In this document: piece after piece, positions 12,586 through 31,673 of the stretch | Layout: each line of letters begins with the position of its first letter | How positions within the stretch are numbered: the first letter of the stretch is position 1 | Position numbers and translations under genes: made by a program | Notes under the pieces: model-generated | Database searches by the model: none | Told to the model about the DNA's origin: nothing | The model's input: the letters and a program-made list of their open reading frames with translations, nothing else | NCBI RefSeq assembly: GCF_043641665.1 | Contig: NC_092182.1 | Span: 11,532,956 to 11,596,955, forward strand | Direction: 5' to 3' | From: Enoplosus armatus | Lineage: Eukaryota; Chordata; Actinopteri; Centrarchiformes; Enoplosidae | Length of the DNA: 64,000 bases

Positions 12586-12594
12586 CTTTATATA
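12586..12594 (-). promoter_or_regulatory. gdf11: TATA box of gdf11
   Basis: The minus strand reads TATATAAAG, about 420 bases upstream of the ATG. Expected transcription start is about 12555-12562, giving a 5' UTR of roughly 390 bases. Confidence 0.7.
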
Positions 12595-12623
12595 TCTCAG
12601 CTGCCCGGTGTCGTAATCCGTCT

Positions 12624-12632
12624 CCATTGGCT
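12624..12632 (-). promoter_or_regulatory. gdf11: CCAAT box of gdf11
   Basis: The minus strand reads AGCCAATGG, 30 bases upstream of the TATA box. A CAGCTG E-box lies between them at about 12597-12602. The spacing suits an NF-Y site in a tissue-regulated core promoter. Confidence 0.6.
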
Positions 12633-13979
12633 AAGATTGCAACAAAAGGCTTTTAGGTCTGTCACCAAGTCAAGAGGGACAGAGCGAAGGGAGGGTGCGC
12701 GCACTGTTATGAGAGTATAAATGTTTTTTACAGTGCACAAACAAGGTCTCGCATTAGAGATATAGCCCAATTAGGTTATTATGATGATGGGATAAACTAT
12801 GGTTCACTGCGCCTGTTGTTATACATGGTTTATTATGGTGTAAATTGAAGGGGGAAAAAAAGAAAAGCTTCATGTATTCCTCACGAATCCTCCACATCAT
12901 CTCCTTAACCACACACAAACACACTCAATATCTATGGTGCCTTTTTTTAAACAAATAACCCATGATGATGATGAATCGTCACGTAGACCTACCAGCTGGC
13001 AGATTATTTAGAAGTTGCACGAGCTTGTCCGATGCAGGGCTCTCCAAACTGAGCGTCAAAGTATCTGTGAACCAGTAGAGTAACAACTGGCCTTTTCATT
13101 GAAAAGCAAAGGCCCTAAAATGCACAACTGTGGTTTTAAAAAGCCGCATCCCAATGTAATAATAAAAAATAGTGCTAAGTTAATAGCTATATTAATAGAC
13201 TGATTGTAGTCATGCAGTAGCAGCAGGTCTGCATACTTGTATATCTTATATTATTGTGTATATAGACTTTATAATGTATATAGGCCTACTTTTATTTGTT
13301 CTAATCAGAGTAGTAGCTATGAGTTTTATGAAAATGTCACGTTTTTAGTCTCTTCATGAATTACTGTGGATTTTAGAATATTAAGTCTTCTGTGTGTCAC
13401 ATTTGATCTGTAAGTCAAAATGTCATCCTATCTGATCAAAATGTAGCCCAACTACAAACCAGGCACAGACTCTGTATTCATGACTGTATACGTGCTTCAT
13501 AAAAGTTGTGATATCTCTGGAACAGATTTCTTCATGTACAAATTGTACCTCATAGAGCAATGAGTCTCTCAGCGAGGCTTCACTGACCCACTAGTGTCAT
13601 CTGCTGGAGGAAAACACAGTTGCAGCTGCAGAACAGATCATGTTTCAGTCATTAGTTTTCATGTGTGCTGCATCGGTCACTCCTTATTGTGTATATATAT
13701 GGGAAACACTGTCACTGGTGTTTCCACACATTTCCTTTCTTTCATTCTCTTACTGTAAAATTTGCAGCTTAATTCCAGTTTAATTGTATGTGGGAATCTC
13801 TCGACAGCAGGAAGCAATGCTATTAAGCAACAACAATCACCTCTTTAAGAATCAAATGTAGTTTGAGTGATAAGAATTATCTAAATTAAACAGATTGAAT
13901 TAAAATTTGTAACAAAGGGTGGTAATAATTAGGACAAGTCTTTTGTAGAATAAAAGTTACATATCACACATACGTAAGC

Positions 13980-14250
13980 AACACTTTTGCTGAGCGTTAG
14001 ATGAGAAGATTGATATTACTCTCATATTTGCCCGTTAAATATGAAGCTGGAGCCAGGAGACGGTTAGCTTAGCTTAGCATAAAGACTGGAAACAGGGGAA
14101 AACAGCTAGCTTGGCTCACTCCAAAGGTAACAACATCCACTAGCTCCTCTAAAGCTCACTAATTAACAAGCCAGGCTAGCTGTTTTCCCCTGTGTCCAGT
14201 CTTTATGCTAAGCTAAGCTAACCAGCTGGTGGCAATAGCTGTGTCTTTGC
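13980..14250. mobile_element. Fold-back (MITE-like) repeat of a family common in percomorph fish
   Basis: Two long inverted arms, 14053-14116 and 14169-14229, share GGTTAGCTTAGCTTAGCATA, then AAGACTGGA, CAGGGGAAAACAGCTAGC and GGCT, with only a few mismatches. The loop of about 50 bases contains AAAGCTCACTAATTAAC. The flanks (GAGCGTTAGATGAGAAGAT and ATATGAAGCTGGAGCCAGGA on the left) match what I remember of a very common teleost dispersed repeat. No target-site duplication is evident, so the superfamily stays open. Confidence 0.8.
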
Positions 14251-15145
14251 CTTACATACATAAGAGATGTCCAAATATCCAAAATATCCAAAATGTACAT
14301 TTGCATTGTAAATGCACAGCATCAAATACTATATGTCTGCTGAACAGATGCAAAGCGGTCTGTTGTTTACATGTGCTGACAGATATATGAACCCTGAATC
14401 AAACTCTATCAGACTGTATCATGATGATCAGAGTTTCTCTCATTTGATGCACACACTCATTCATCTTATTCTCCTACTGTGGATCTGTATAAATGCATTG
14501 CTTTGAAGTCTGACTAGTGGCTCCAGAGGATTATCTGTGGAACAGAACTGGGGTCTGTCTCAGCCATCTCAACTTGCTGCTTCTGTAAGCTCCAGCTCCA
14601 CCTGTGGATGTATGAATATGGGTCTCCTCAACGTATAAACAACTCTTGAGTCTGCGGCACCCAGACCTTCTTTCCACATAGGAAAGCCCCATTTTTGAGT
14701 CTGAGATCAAGGCCTTGGGAGCTGCTGGACTTTTTGACCTTCAGCCTTTGGATGCTGAGCTTTTATCCGCCATGATTAATAGGAAACTGATGCTATGGAA
14801 CAAGGAGAGAGCTGTAAAGTGCTTCATCTATGCACCTTCATATTCACCATGAGCCACCTCACTCAATAGACTTTTTGACATGTCACAGTAGTTAAAGAAC
14901 AGGTTTAAATAATAATTAATGATGGCTGAATGCCATTTAGCTGCTTCAGTTTCAGGGTCCTGGTTATTGTTCATGCTGGCTCACTGTCACACTGTCATGA
15001 CTCCCTGAGACACTTGAATACAACGGAGCCATCGTTGTCATTAGTAACACCTGAGCTTTTCCTACTAGTATCATATAAGCTCATAAATAAGTTGACAAAG
15101 TAATAAAATAATATATTCATGAATAAATTAAGAAAGGTGCAATTT

Positions 15146-15148
<3 letters not shown>

Positions 15149-15203
<55 letters not shown>

Positions 15204-15208
15204 TTTTT
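15149..15208. repeat. (AT)n array followed by a T tract
   Basis: About 37 bases of alternating AT run directly into about 23 T residues. Such a sequence is likely to be length-variable and easily unwound. Confidence 0.95.
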
Positions 15209-15771
15209 GTAAAAGAGATTTAAGGATGTTAAAAGTACCTCTATGTTAACAGTCAAAAACAGTTTCTCAATGAAGTAATGTTTTTCTCCTTTTCTTAAAA
15301 TGTATCTTAAGTCACTATAAAGTTGAATCTGCTTGTTCCAAATCTTCTTGGAAACTATATGATGATATATGAGTGAAATACAAACCCCAGCTGTCACATT
15401 TTCATCATTACTTCAAACAGGAAATGTTCTTGTGACAGACATTTCCCCTAATTCAGCCTTTGGTATCTTTGGTTTGAGCAGTGCATGGCTGTCCAACTTG
15501 CTTTTATGTAATGTTGTGTAATTATATTTTGTAAGTGTAGTGAGCAGGGTTTTTTTTAATGTTTTATTGTACTCACAACATACACATAAACCATCAAGCT
15601 CACCTAGTGATGCTTTTAGGCCGAGTTTCAGCACGTAGGACTTGACATGCGCAGTGGTGCTTATCTGAACTTTAAAACACACAAGAATTAATTTACTCTT
15701 AACCCTCCACGGTGTATGAAACTGACTCGCTTCTACTGTGAAAGCCTGATCTTTGACTTCTCTGTCAGTGT

Positions 15772-15788
15772 GGGCGGAGTGAGGGCGG
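15772..15788 (+). promoter_or_regulatory. GC boxes in the LRRFIP-like promoter
   Basis: Two GGGCGG hexamers (15772-15777 and 15783-15788) lie about 180 bases upstream of the start codon, in a locally GC-richer stretch without a TATA box. This fits an SP-factor-driven, broadly active promoter. Confidence 0.5.
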
Positions 15789-15959
15789 TGTTAAAGACAG
15801 TTTGGTCCCCGTGGCTCTTCGTAGATCACGGCCTGGGCGTCGGCAGTTAGCTCACTACTGCGTAGGCAGGACACAAACACCAAACACCACTTCACAATCA
15901 CCCAGAGAGCTCGGAGGTGTCTGTTACATAAACGGGAAACTTATTATAAAACATAAAAA

Positions 15960-18900
15960 ATGCATTCAGTCACTCTGGACAGCAGTGGTTCACCAAAGAA
16001 GCGGCCGTTATCTCGGGGAATAAGCGAGGATGAGTCTCTCCGCAGCATTATAAAAGAGGTGAGCGGAGAAATCACGGCGTTATTGACTGTTTAGAGCTAA
16101 TGCTAAAGCTTACGTCAGGGTTGTGTTACCTTTCAGAATTAGATTTTTTGAACAATTAACGTTAGAAAATATAGTCGGTGTGAAGCTAAGCTATATTATG
16201 AACTGTTTAAGACTGAACAACGGCTGAATTGAACATCCGGACTCTTTTAAACAGGCCTGTAGCTTCAGTTCACTTCCCCATTGTCAGCTAGCTTCTTGTG
16301 TTGGTGCTGTGGCTGTATGTGATGCTAGGCTCTGACTACCTGAGGTGTGGCTTTATCCCCTTATCAGACCGACAGCTCATCCAGGCGTCTGACACGGAGC
16401 GACAGCCGAGCAGGCACCCTGAAGAAGAGGAGCGACAGTCAGGTAGGAGCCAGATAACATGAGCCGCCACCCAAGAGTGGTCAGAAAAATCGAAACACCT
16501 GTACATTATAATGATCTTTGGCTAATCAGACCTGTCCGTGGTCCTGGATGTCTCTCATGTGTCATTATCATTGCAATGAAATGCTAATGCATAAACAGTA
16601 GTGGAGAGTAACCAAATATATTTACTCAAGTACAGTTTTGAGATACTTGAGCTTGAATATTTCCATTTTATGCTACTTTATACTTCTATTCCACTACATT
16701 TAATTGGGAAACATTGTACTTTTTATTGCACTAACTACATTTAACTGACAGCTATAGTCAGATTAAGAGTGTACACAAAGAAACATGATAATCTTTTAAA
16801 ATGCAGTACTTTGCCACATTTTGCATAAGTGATTCCCAATCTTTCCAATTAAAAAAGAACATTGACTAGTTACAATAGTAAAATGCTACTTACATATTGT
16901 TGCATCAGTGTTGACAGTCTCATAATGTCATATACAATAATGTTTCAGTTACATGGGGACATTTTTCTGCAGAAGTCATTTTAATTTTGATACTTAAAGT
17001 ACATTTTGGTACATCTGTACAATTTTCATGAGTAACTTAAACTTGTTATGGAGTATTTTTAGATTGTTGTATTGGCACTTATACTTGCTATGTCTCTGTC
17101 TGGCACATTCCTGTTTTCTAAATTTACCACTACTGAGGTGAAAAACTGATCTTTATAAGTAGGTGTTGCACCAAATTCCATGATGTGATTATGAATGACA
17201 GCAATATTGCCACTGCAAACGTTTTTATCACACTTAATCACATAATGTGTTTTGAGAGCTGTTATCTGTGTATGTAACATGGTGCCTCCATGGTACAGTA
17301 TTCAGATAAGGTCACACCTTTTGATAGCTGCAATGTCTGTGTACCAAAGTCTGTGACTCGTCAGATTCTGTGACGCTAGAAGATAAACTATATGAAAATG
17401 ACATAAGAACAAAGGGTCAACCAGGTGAAGTGTTGACACTCTTCAAACAAATCCATACTTTACAGTTTCTGCTACCACAGCTATCAAATATTTGACCCTA
17501 TCTAAATACTACTTTTGGTAACAGCTGCTTTCAAAATAAAGTATGATTAACTTAAACAAAGAGTTATTGTGCGTGACTTCATCAATAGAAGTAAAGGAGC
17601 ATCTCAATAATCGTAAACAAACTACCAAAACATTAATTGAAGTCCTGCAACACATGGTACTTTATGAAGCTTATAATGATTTAATTTGTGAATTAATTCT
17701 ATAGTCATTTCTAATCCTATAATTTGCAGGTTATGTGTTGTACAAATGTTATAGTTATTTTGTGTAAATAAGAAGACCAAAGGCAGATCACCTTATACAG
17801 CCGTTTAGAACATGTTTATCTTGATTTAAGTATTATTTACAATTGAACTTGAAGTTTTTTTTTCCTTTCAGCAGTCTGAGCAGGACCTCTTCATGGGACT
17901 CCCAGAAATGGTGAGTATTTCTTACTGTTATTACAATTATGTTGATTATGACTATTTAAAGTCTTGTTCACAGTCCTGTCAGGCCTAATAGATCACTGCA
18001 GCGAGACATATTCCTTTACATATGGAGGGATTGTCACGCTTCCAGATGAGGCCTCCCACTGATGCCTCTGAGAGCTCGCTAAACACTTGCCCACCCACTG
18101 ACTGTCATGCGTTCCTCTGAAGTTGCCCACACTGATTTGAAACTGTGCTTGTGTTGTAGCTGGAGCTGCAGGCCAGCTATGACGAGGTGGTGCAGGAGCT
18201 GCGTGGGCTGGAGGTCGAGCGAGAGGCTCTGTTGTTCCAGGTGGACGTCCTGCAGGACACGCTGGAGGGTGTAGAGGAGCTGCTGGCTGAGGCCCAGAGG
18301 GAAGCTGGACAGGCTAGCTTGGTACGTCGAGGCCACATATCGACTGCTTTTAGTCTTCACCCTTTCTAATGAGAAGTTTGTTTTTGTCCCTCGTTGTAAC
18401 AAAGTATGACACTAACAAGCTGCTGGTCGTCTGCATTTGTAGGAGCTGGGACGAGAGAGGGAGGCTAAGAAGAAACTGGAGAGCATGGTCTGCTCTCTGA
18501 TGCAAGAGTTGGAGAGATTAAAAGAGGTAATGTGACAATTTAAAGGAGAACATGCATAACATTAGAGAGGCACAAGGTGTTTGAATTGATGCATACAGAA
18601 GTCTTATGGAGCCTGTTACAGCAGGAGCGTGATCACTTCTTATTGAAAGTGAATAATGGAGACGGTACATGTTTTTGTTTTTCTAAGCAAGTCTTAACCT
18701 TTCTCTGCCGACTTATTCTAATAAGTAACTATGTCGTAAGCTTTGGCAGGACGTCATGTACTCTAATGGTACACTCAGTTCCTCATGGTGTGTTGTTGGT
18801 CTGCTCACTGGACAAAGTCATACAGTATTAAATTTGAGCATTAACAAATAATGTTTACTGTGAAATGAGATGTTGCGGTAGACAGAGCCAAGTCATCACT

Positions 18901-20205
18901 GCTATATGGAGGCCAAGAAAGGCCATAAGGATTTTAAGTTCATAAGCACTTCAATGCCTAATGATGAAATTGAATGACTATTGAATATTAAAATGTAAGT
19001 TACACTTAATTTATAGCATTGAAATATTACCATCTACCTGAATTTATATGGTTTGAATTCCTCTTTGAAATTTCCAGAAGTCATTGAGTGCTATTTTCTT
19101 TTTTAGAGTTCACAAATTCAGATTTTAATGATCAAATATCCAATATCAAAAATAAAACTGCATTCAGGCTTCTCAAATTCAACTGTCATTGATCATTTCA
19201 GTTTTAATCAAAGTCAAGTCAGGTCAAAAAAATCAAATCAAATTGGATTGGTGAAATTCGAAAATTCAAGGTGAAAACTTAAAACTTGAACATTCGGACT
19301 GCTAAAGATGGTCAGTTCTTGCTCTGTGAGGTTACGATCCGTCGGTCATGTGATCCAAGAAAGAAAAATTCAGATGAGCACCTGGAAACCGTCAACAAGT
19401 TTAAATGGGGAATTCAAACCAAATAAATATTTCAATATCATAAACATAATATTAAATATTCAGTAATTTATGTTAATGTCAGTAGTTCACAATTGTGTAT
19501 CCAGATGTTCATATAACTATGGATTTCATGGCTTTTCTTTGCTTTCATATTGGTATGGATGGCTTTTTAAACAAAATAATGAAATAACTTTCAGATGCAA
19601 CTATATTTAGTTGCATCTGAAAGGACAATTGATTTTCTTATGGACAATTACATTTCTCTTTGCAGGAAAGGAATATCGAACCACCAGCGAACGCGCGTGG
19701 AAGTGTGGATGAGATAACGAGACACCAAATAAAAAATGATGAAAGGGAATTGGTGAAAGCCTCACACAGAGAAGAGAAAGACTCGTCGCTGTGTGAAAGC
19801 AGAGCGTCAGAGGAAGTGGGACAGAGTGAGGAGGCAGAGGATGAAGGCAGCGTCCTGGCGAAGCTGCGGAAGATGGTCAGTAATCCCCTAAACAACATGC
19901 CCTCTCTTGCACTGGACAACCCAGCCTCTGAAGACGGTGTCCTGCAGAGGCCTTACAAAAACGGCGTCGAGGTTGTCGACGGGCAGGATCCCTCTCCGGA
20001 CAGTAACGACACAGACAGCATAAGTGCCTACGAGGATGCGTCTGCTGAGACTCCAGAGCAGGACAGGCTGTTTCCGGGAGAAGCAGACACTTTGGAGCTG
20101 CCTGATGATTCAGAGAATAAAGAGAAAAGTCCGACTAACAATTGGCAGGTCAACGACGGCGAGACCCAAGACCCCAAAAACCCAGAACTTTGTGTCATGT
20201 CTTAA
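15960..20205 (+). CDS. LRRFIP-family-like coiled-coil protein (332 aa, 6 exons)
   Basis: Exons: 15960-16058, 16368-16442, 17872-17910, 18160-18321, 18443-18526 and 19666-20205. All introns are phase 0 and GT-AG. Residues 1-71 are basic and serine-rich (GSPKKRPLSRGISEDESLR, RRLTRSDSR, KKRSDSQ) with likely basophilic kinase sites. Residues 72-153 form a heptad coiled coil. ALLFQVDVLQDTLEGVEELLAE aligns with the LRRFIP1/2 block (F/L)xYQVDxLKDxxxxxEEQLAE, the region that defines the family. Residues 154-332 are an acidic, Ser/Glu-rich tail ending ELCVMS. LRRFIP proteins bind Flightless-1 and take part in nucleic-acid sensing and transcriptional control. The usual LRRFIP N terminus is missing, and the protein is short compared with LRRFIP1. 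Family membership is likely; orthology is unresolved. Confidence 0.8.
16605..17060 (+). mobile_element. Dispersed fish repeat, 'ACTCAAGTAC...CTACTTTATACTTC' family, copy 1
   Basis: Lies in intron 2 of the LRRFIP-like gene. It begins GTGGAGAGTAACC, continues TTTACTCAAGTACAG, TTTCCATTTTATGCTACTTT and ATACTTCTATTCCACTACAT, and ends in a degenerate GAGTATTTTTAGA tail. A second copy with the same block order and orientation is at 45598-46193. This is a short non-autonomous element; its superfamily cannot be told by eye. Confidence 0.75.
17870..17874 (+). other. Tandem NAGNAG splice acceptor of LRRFIP-like exon 3
   Basis: Intron 2 ends in CAGCAG. Splicing after the first AG (17870-17871) gives QSEQDLF; splicing after the second would drop one glutamine in frame. 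Either product keeps the frame. Confidence 0.75.
19588..19623. repeat. Perfect 16-bp inverted repeat near the exon 6 acceptor
   Basis: CTTTCAGATGCAACTA, a TATT loop, then the exact reverse complement. The hairpin ends 43 bases upstream of the exon 6 start in the LRRFIP-like gene. Confidence 0.9.
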
Positions 20206-20369
20206 CTAATCTGTTTTACCTACTGCTGGGCAAAAGGTCAAAGGTAATTATTGATCACTTGGTGTAATTCAAGAGCTCTTTGATTCGCAGTTTACTCGCA
20301 TCTGATATTTATGTTCTTAGAAAACTTTGAGGCCAACAGTAACATTCAGAGTTGTAGTTAGAGCTCCAA

Positions 20370-20702
20370 CAAATAGTTGATTAATCTTTCGATTGAAAGA
20401 AAGTTAACTATTTTGACAATCGATTTATCGTTTCTGTCATTTTTCATGTAAACACGCCAAACATTTGCTGGTTTTAGCTTCTCAAACGTGAGCATTTGCT
20501 GCTTTTCTTTGTCATATCTGACAATATCTTTGGGATTTGACCGCTGGTGGGACAGAACAAGCTATTTGAAGACGTCACTTTGGGATCGGAATATGTGATG
20601 GTCGTTTTTCACTATTTTTTTACCTTTTTATAACTAAATGATTAGTCGAGACAATAGTCGGCAGCTTAATTGATAATGAAAACAATGGTTAGTTGCAGCC
20701 CC
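20370..20702 (-). mobile_element. Dispersed fish repeat, 'CTGCAACTAACSATT' family, copy 1
   Basis: On the minus strand it begins GGGGCTGCAACTAACCATTG and runs through CTCGACTAATCATTT to GATTAATCAACTATTTGTTG and AGCTCTA. A related copy in the opposite orientation is at 41421-41731. The termini contain TCGATTA-type palindromes. It is non-autonomous and would be transcribed as part of the 3' UTR of the LRRFIP-like gene. Confidence 0.75.
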
Positions 20703-22249
20703 AGTTGTTATACACTGTAGTAGAGTTGTAAGTTTCAGTTTTAAATTCACAACAAAGGAACTCAGGATCCCCTAATGACTACTTTATATTATTTGCCAAT
20801 AATTCCCTTTTTATGTCTTAATGTCTTATACTTTTCTTTTTTAAAGTATGTGGATGAACATGGAAAATACTCCATGCGGCTTTGACCGTTTACCTCTTTG
20901 GTAACTTCTTTGTATACTAACAGCTGCCAGGACACAAGTCAGGATTTACCTGTTTACAAAACACAGTGAGCTCTCGAAGTATTTGGACTGTTGCTGTTTT
21001 GGCTCCAATCATAACTACAGAGAGACAGTCTGAACATTTCACACGCTCACAGCTGTTAAGTGCATTTAAAGATATTTGGTGTGGCTGTCCTCAGCCGTAG
21101 AGCTCACTCTAAAGAAAGTTTAGGGCGTGTTTGATGTCGATCTTTGGAAGCTGAGATCAGATACAGGTAATCAAAGGCAGGTGTTAGTAAGGTTATAAGA
21201 TACGGAATTTTTAAGTAAGGGAAAATGCCATCTATTTACTGCCTCGCTGATCTTAACCAGAACATTTATTTTTTTATCTTTTAATACACAGCTCTTTGTC
21301 CTGTGTTTTATTTTGAATTTAGGCAAATTGATTTAGCTGCATTTGCACTTTCTTGTATTGTGGCATAAATTTGTCAGATTACATTAGAAACAACATTCCC
21401 TTTACAACCAAACACGTTGGCGAGAAATGATCAGCTGACCTGCTGCAGGCTGTATTCTCTCCGCCTGCATGGTGATACTGTATGGTTGCACATGTGCAGT
21501 GAAACTTGCTGAAATTAGTCTCTTTGGATGTCTCTGATTGCTGTACACTTTGTATTTAATCGCTTTTTTAATGTTCATTTTTTACAATGTTACTTCTTTT
21601 TTTATGCTTGAGGCAAGAATCGACCCTTTCACCTCATTTGAGATCAATAGTTTGCATGAGCACCTAAGAATGTATATTGATTTCTAAACTGCACAAGAAC
21701 TGATCTGTGCCATTTATTCGTACTTTTGCACGCAGTACTTTCACACATATATTAAACAATAGTTTAATCTGAGTTATTTACTGCGGAAATTGGTGTGTTG
21801 GAGGGATTTTTAATTTTCTTTACAAATAATGTATCACTCTGTCAGTCCCTAAGTTTAAGGTGGATCTTTCAACAAATAAGTTCAGTTTTGATGGACCACA
21901 TCATGTGACACTAACATTTCTTTTTAATTTTGATAACTTGATTCTGTCATACGGAAAACAAAAGTAGAACAATATTAATACATTTTAAGGAAATAATTAT
22001 AATAAAAATAATAGGTGTTTGTTTGCAGTTCGCTGCATTAAGCTGCATGTCGTTTTGTGGGTTTAAGGCAGCATATTAATGTTTGTATTGACCCATTTGT
22101 CTTCTGCATTACTTTTATCACACAGGCCTATTTCAACATAATGCTGGTTCACATGCAAATACTTGATTATCTGTTGTGTAGGCTGTCATGATGCACAAAG
22201 CATCGGAGAAACAGCAGCTCAGATGACATGTCACAAAAACTGAAGTAGT

Positions 22250-22291
22250 GTTACTGTAGTACTGTTACTGTAGTACTGTTGCTGTAGTACT
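22250..22291 (+). repeat. Three-copy 14-bp tandem repeat
   Basis: The unit GTTACTGTAGTACT occurs three times head to tail with a single A-to-G change in the third copy. It lies in the presumed 3' UTR of the LRRFIP-like gene. Confidence 0.95.
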
Positions 22292-22716
22292 GTATAGTCC
22301 GTTCTTGAACAATCAGGTCATTTGCAACCACAGCTATTCAGATATCATTGGTTATTGATGTTCTTGTCATCAACAGTTCATTTTGTTTTCATATTAATTC
22401 CCAGGTCAAAGGATTTGGTTTGTTTCAGTGAACCAGTAAAGGGATGTTGAACTGATCAACTGATAATATCACTGGTTCAGTTTTAGCGTTTAGAGCTCAC
22501 AGCAGTGAGTTTCTGACAATTTATCGAGTAATCATCGGATTGTTTCATTTCCACACAACAATGCAAAAAATATGTTCTTACTGTAATTTGATGCGTTTTA
22601 TGGGTCTAGACATTTTTGACTTGTCCTGAGCTTTGTAATAAATGTTCAGATGTAACAGTGAATGACATACATTTATACTTGTAATTGAAAGTACATTGCA
22701 GACATATCAAAATAAA

Positions 22717-23744
22717 AGCAGTCAATAATGCTGACGCTGATTTGTCATTTATTTTGACTTAGATTTGAAATATCCACGACATGACAAAGGAATCACCATC
22801 ATCAGCAGCTTTAATGTGTATTGACATTTCAAACTAAATATCTGTAACCAGCGCTGGGATGATGGATGAATCCCTCACAAGACTTCTCATCATCTTGTGT
22901 TTTGAAGATGTTGATAAAGAAACTGGAATGATCAGTTTAGCCGATGTCTCGGTCTAGTTTTTCTTAAGTCATTATAGACTAATTCCACACGTTTGGTGGT
23001 GCCCTCAGAGTGTGTTTAGAGAAACTGTCCGGTAACTAAATGGATGGAAACTTGAAATTAAATGTCACCTCCCCCTTTGCCAGATGATTGGCAATCTGTT
23101 CCTGTGAAAGTCACTAAATTAAGTTAATTCACTTCTAAACTGGCTTCAAGTTTTTCATTTTGTTCCCAGAAGTATTTTGGTCTGACATGTTGTGACATTA
23201 TTTGTCCAACAGATGGCAAAGTAGCCTTCTGTCTAAAGGGGAAATCAACACTTTTTTACATTTGGTTTGGTGTTAATGAGTGATGCTCTGGTTCTGGTGA
23301 TCTTTCTAAATAGTTTTTATATAATGTTTATTGCCTAATTTGTCTTTTTCTATTCACTTCAATGAGGACTGAAATTCTAAAGTCATTCTTCGGTCTGGAC
23401 TAAGCTGCGTTATTTAAGCCATGCCATGAAAACACAACACACACGGCAGAATAAACAATACACTTCATATTTTTTCATACTGAGAGTTCAAATAATATCA
23501 TCTCAATAGCTCTTAATTAAACATTGTCAACTGAACAACATCACAGGTTAAAAAATAAAGTATTCAAGACTTGAAGTGATTTGAAACAAATAAAACCAGA
23601 GGATGAAAAGACACATTATTACAAATTAGTCCTTTCATCAAACAGAGATTGAGCTGAAGTGGAAAGTCAGTAGTTGTAGCTGACACAAAGAGAGGCCTCC
23701 TGTTGTCTTTTAACAGTAAACATTCAAATACAGAAGAAATATGA
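22717..23744. other. Convergent gap between the LRRFIP-like and villin-family genes
   Basis: No coding evidence. On the minus strand, AATAAA occurs at 23332-23327 and near 22753, so the villin-family 3' UTR may extend 0.4-1 kb. The two transcripts may end within a few hundred bases of each other or overlap. Confidence 0.5.

Positions 23745-31673
<7,929 letters not shown>

Larger units (their letters stand above)
12633..15771. other. Spacer between divergent gdf11 and LRRFIP-like genes
   Basis: No open frame resembles a protein. The spacer holds a fold-back repeat (13980-14250), a long TA/T tract (15149-15208) and otherwise AT-rich unique sequence. Its right end rises in GC content toward the LRRFIP-like promoter. 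It must carry upstream control sequences for both genes, but I cannot point to individual enhancers. Confidence 0.7.
20206..22716 (+). other. Probable 3' UTR / downstream region of the LRRFIP-like gene
   Basis: No further coding exon is seen. AATAAA occurs near 22638 and at 22711-22716 (AATAAAAGCA). Use of either would give a 3' UTR of about 2.4-2.5 kb. It would contain the dispersed repeat at 20370-20702 and a three-unit tandem repeat. Candidate polyadenylation of the convergent villin-family gene lies just beyond. Transcript data would be needed to fix the end. Confidence 0.45.

Noticed and set aside
15802..16023. 73-residue frame at the LRRFIP-like first exon
   Set aside because: A different frame from the spliced one. 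The frame starting at 15960 joins five further exons at phase-0 junctions.
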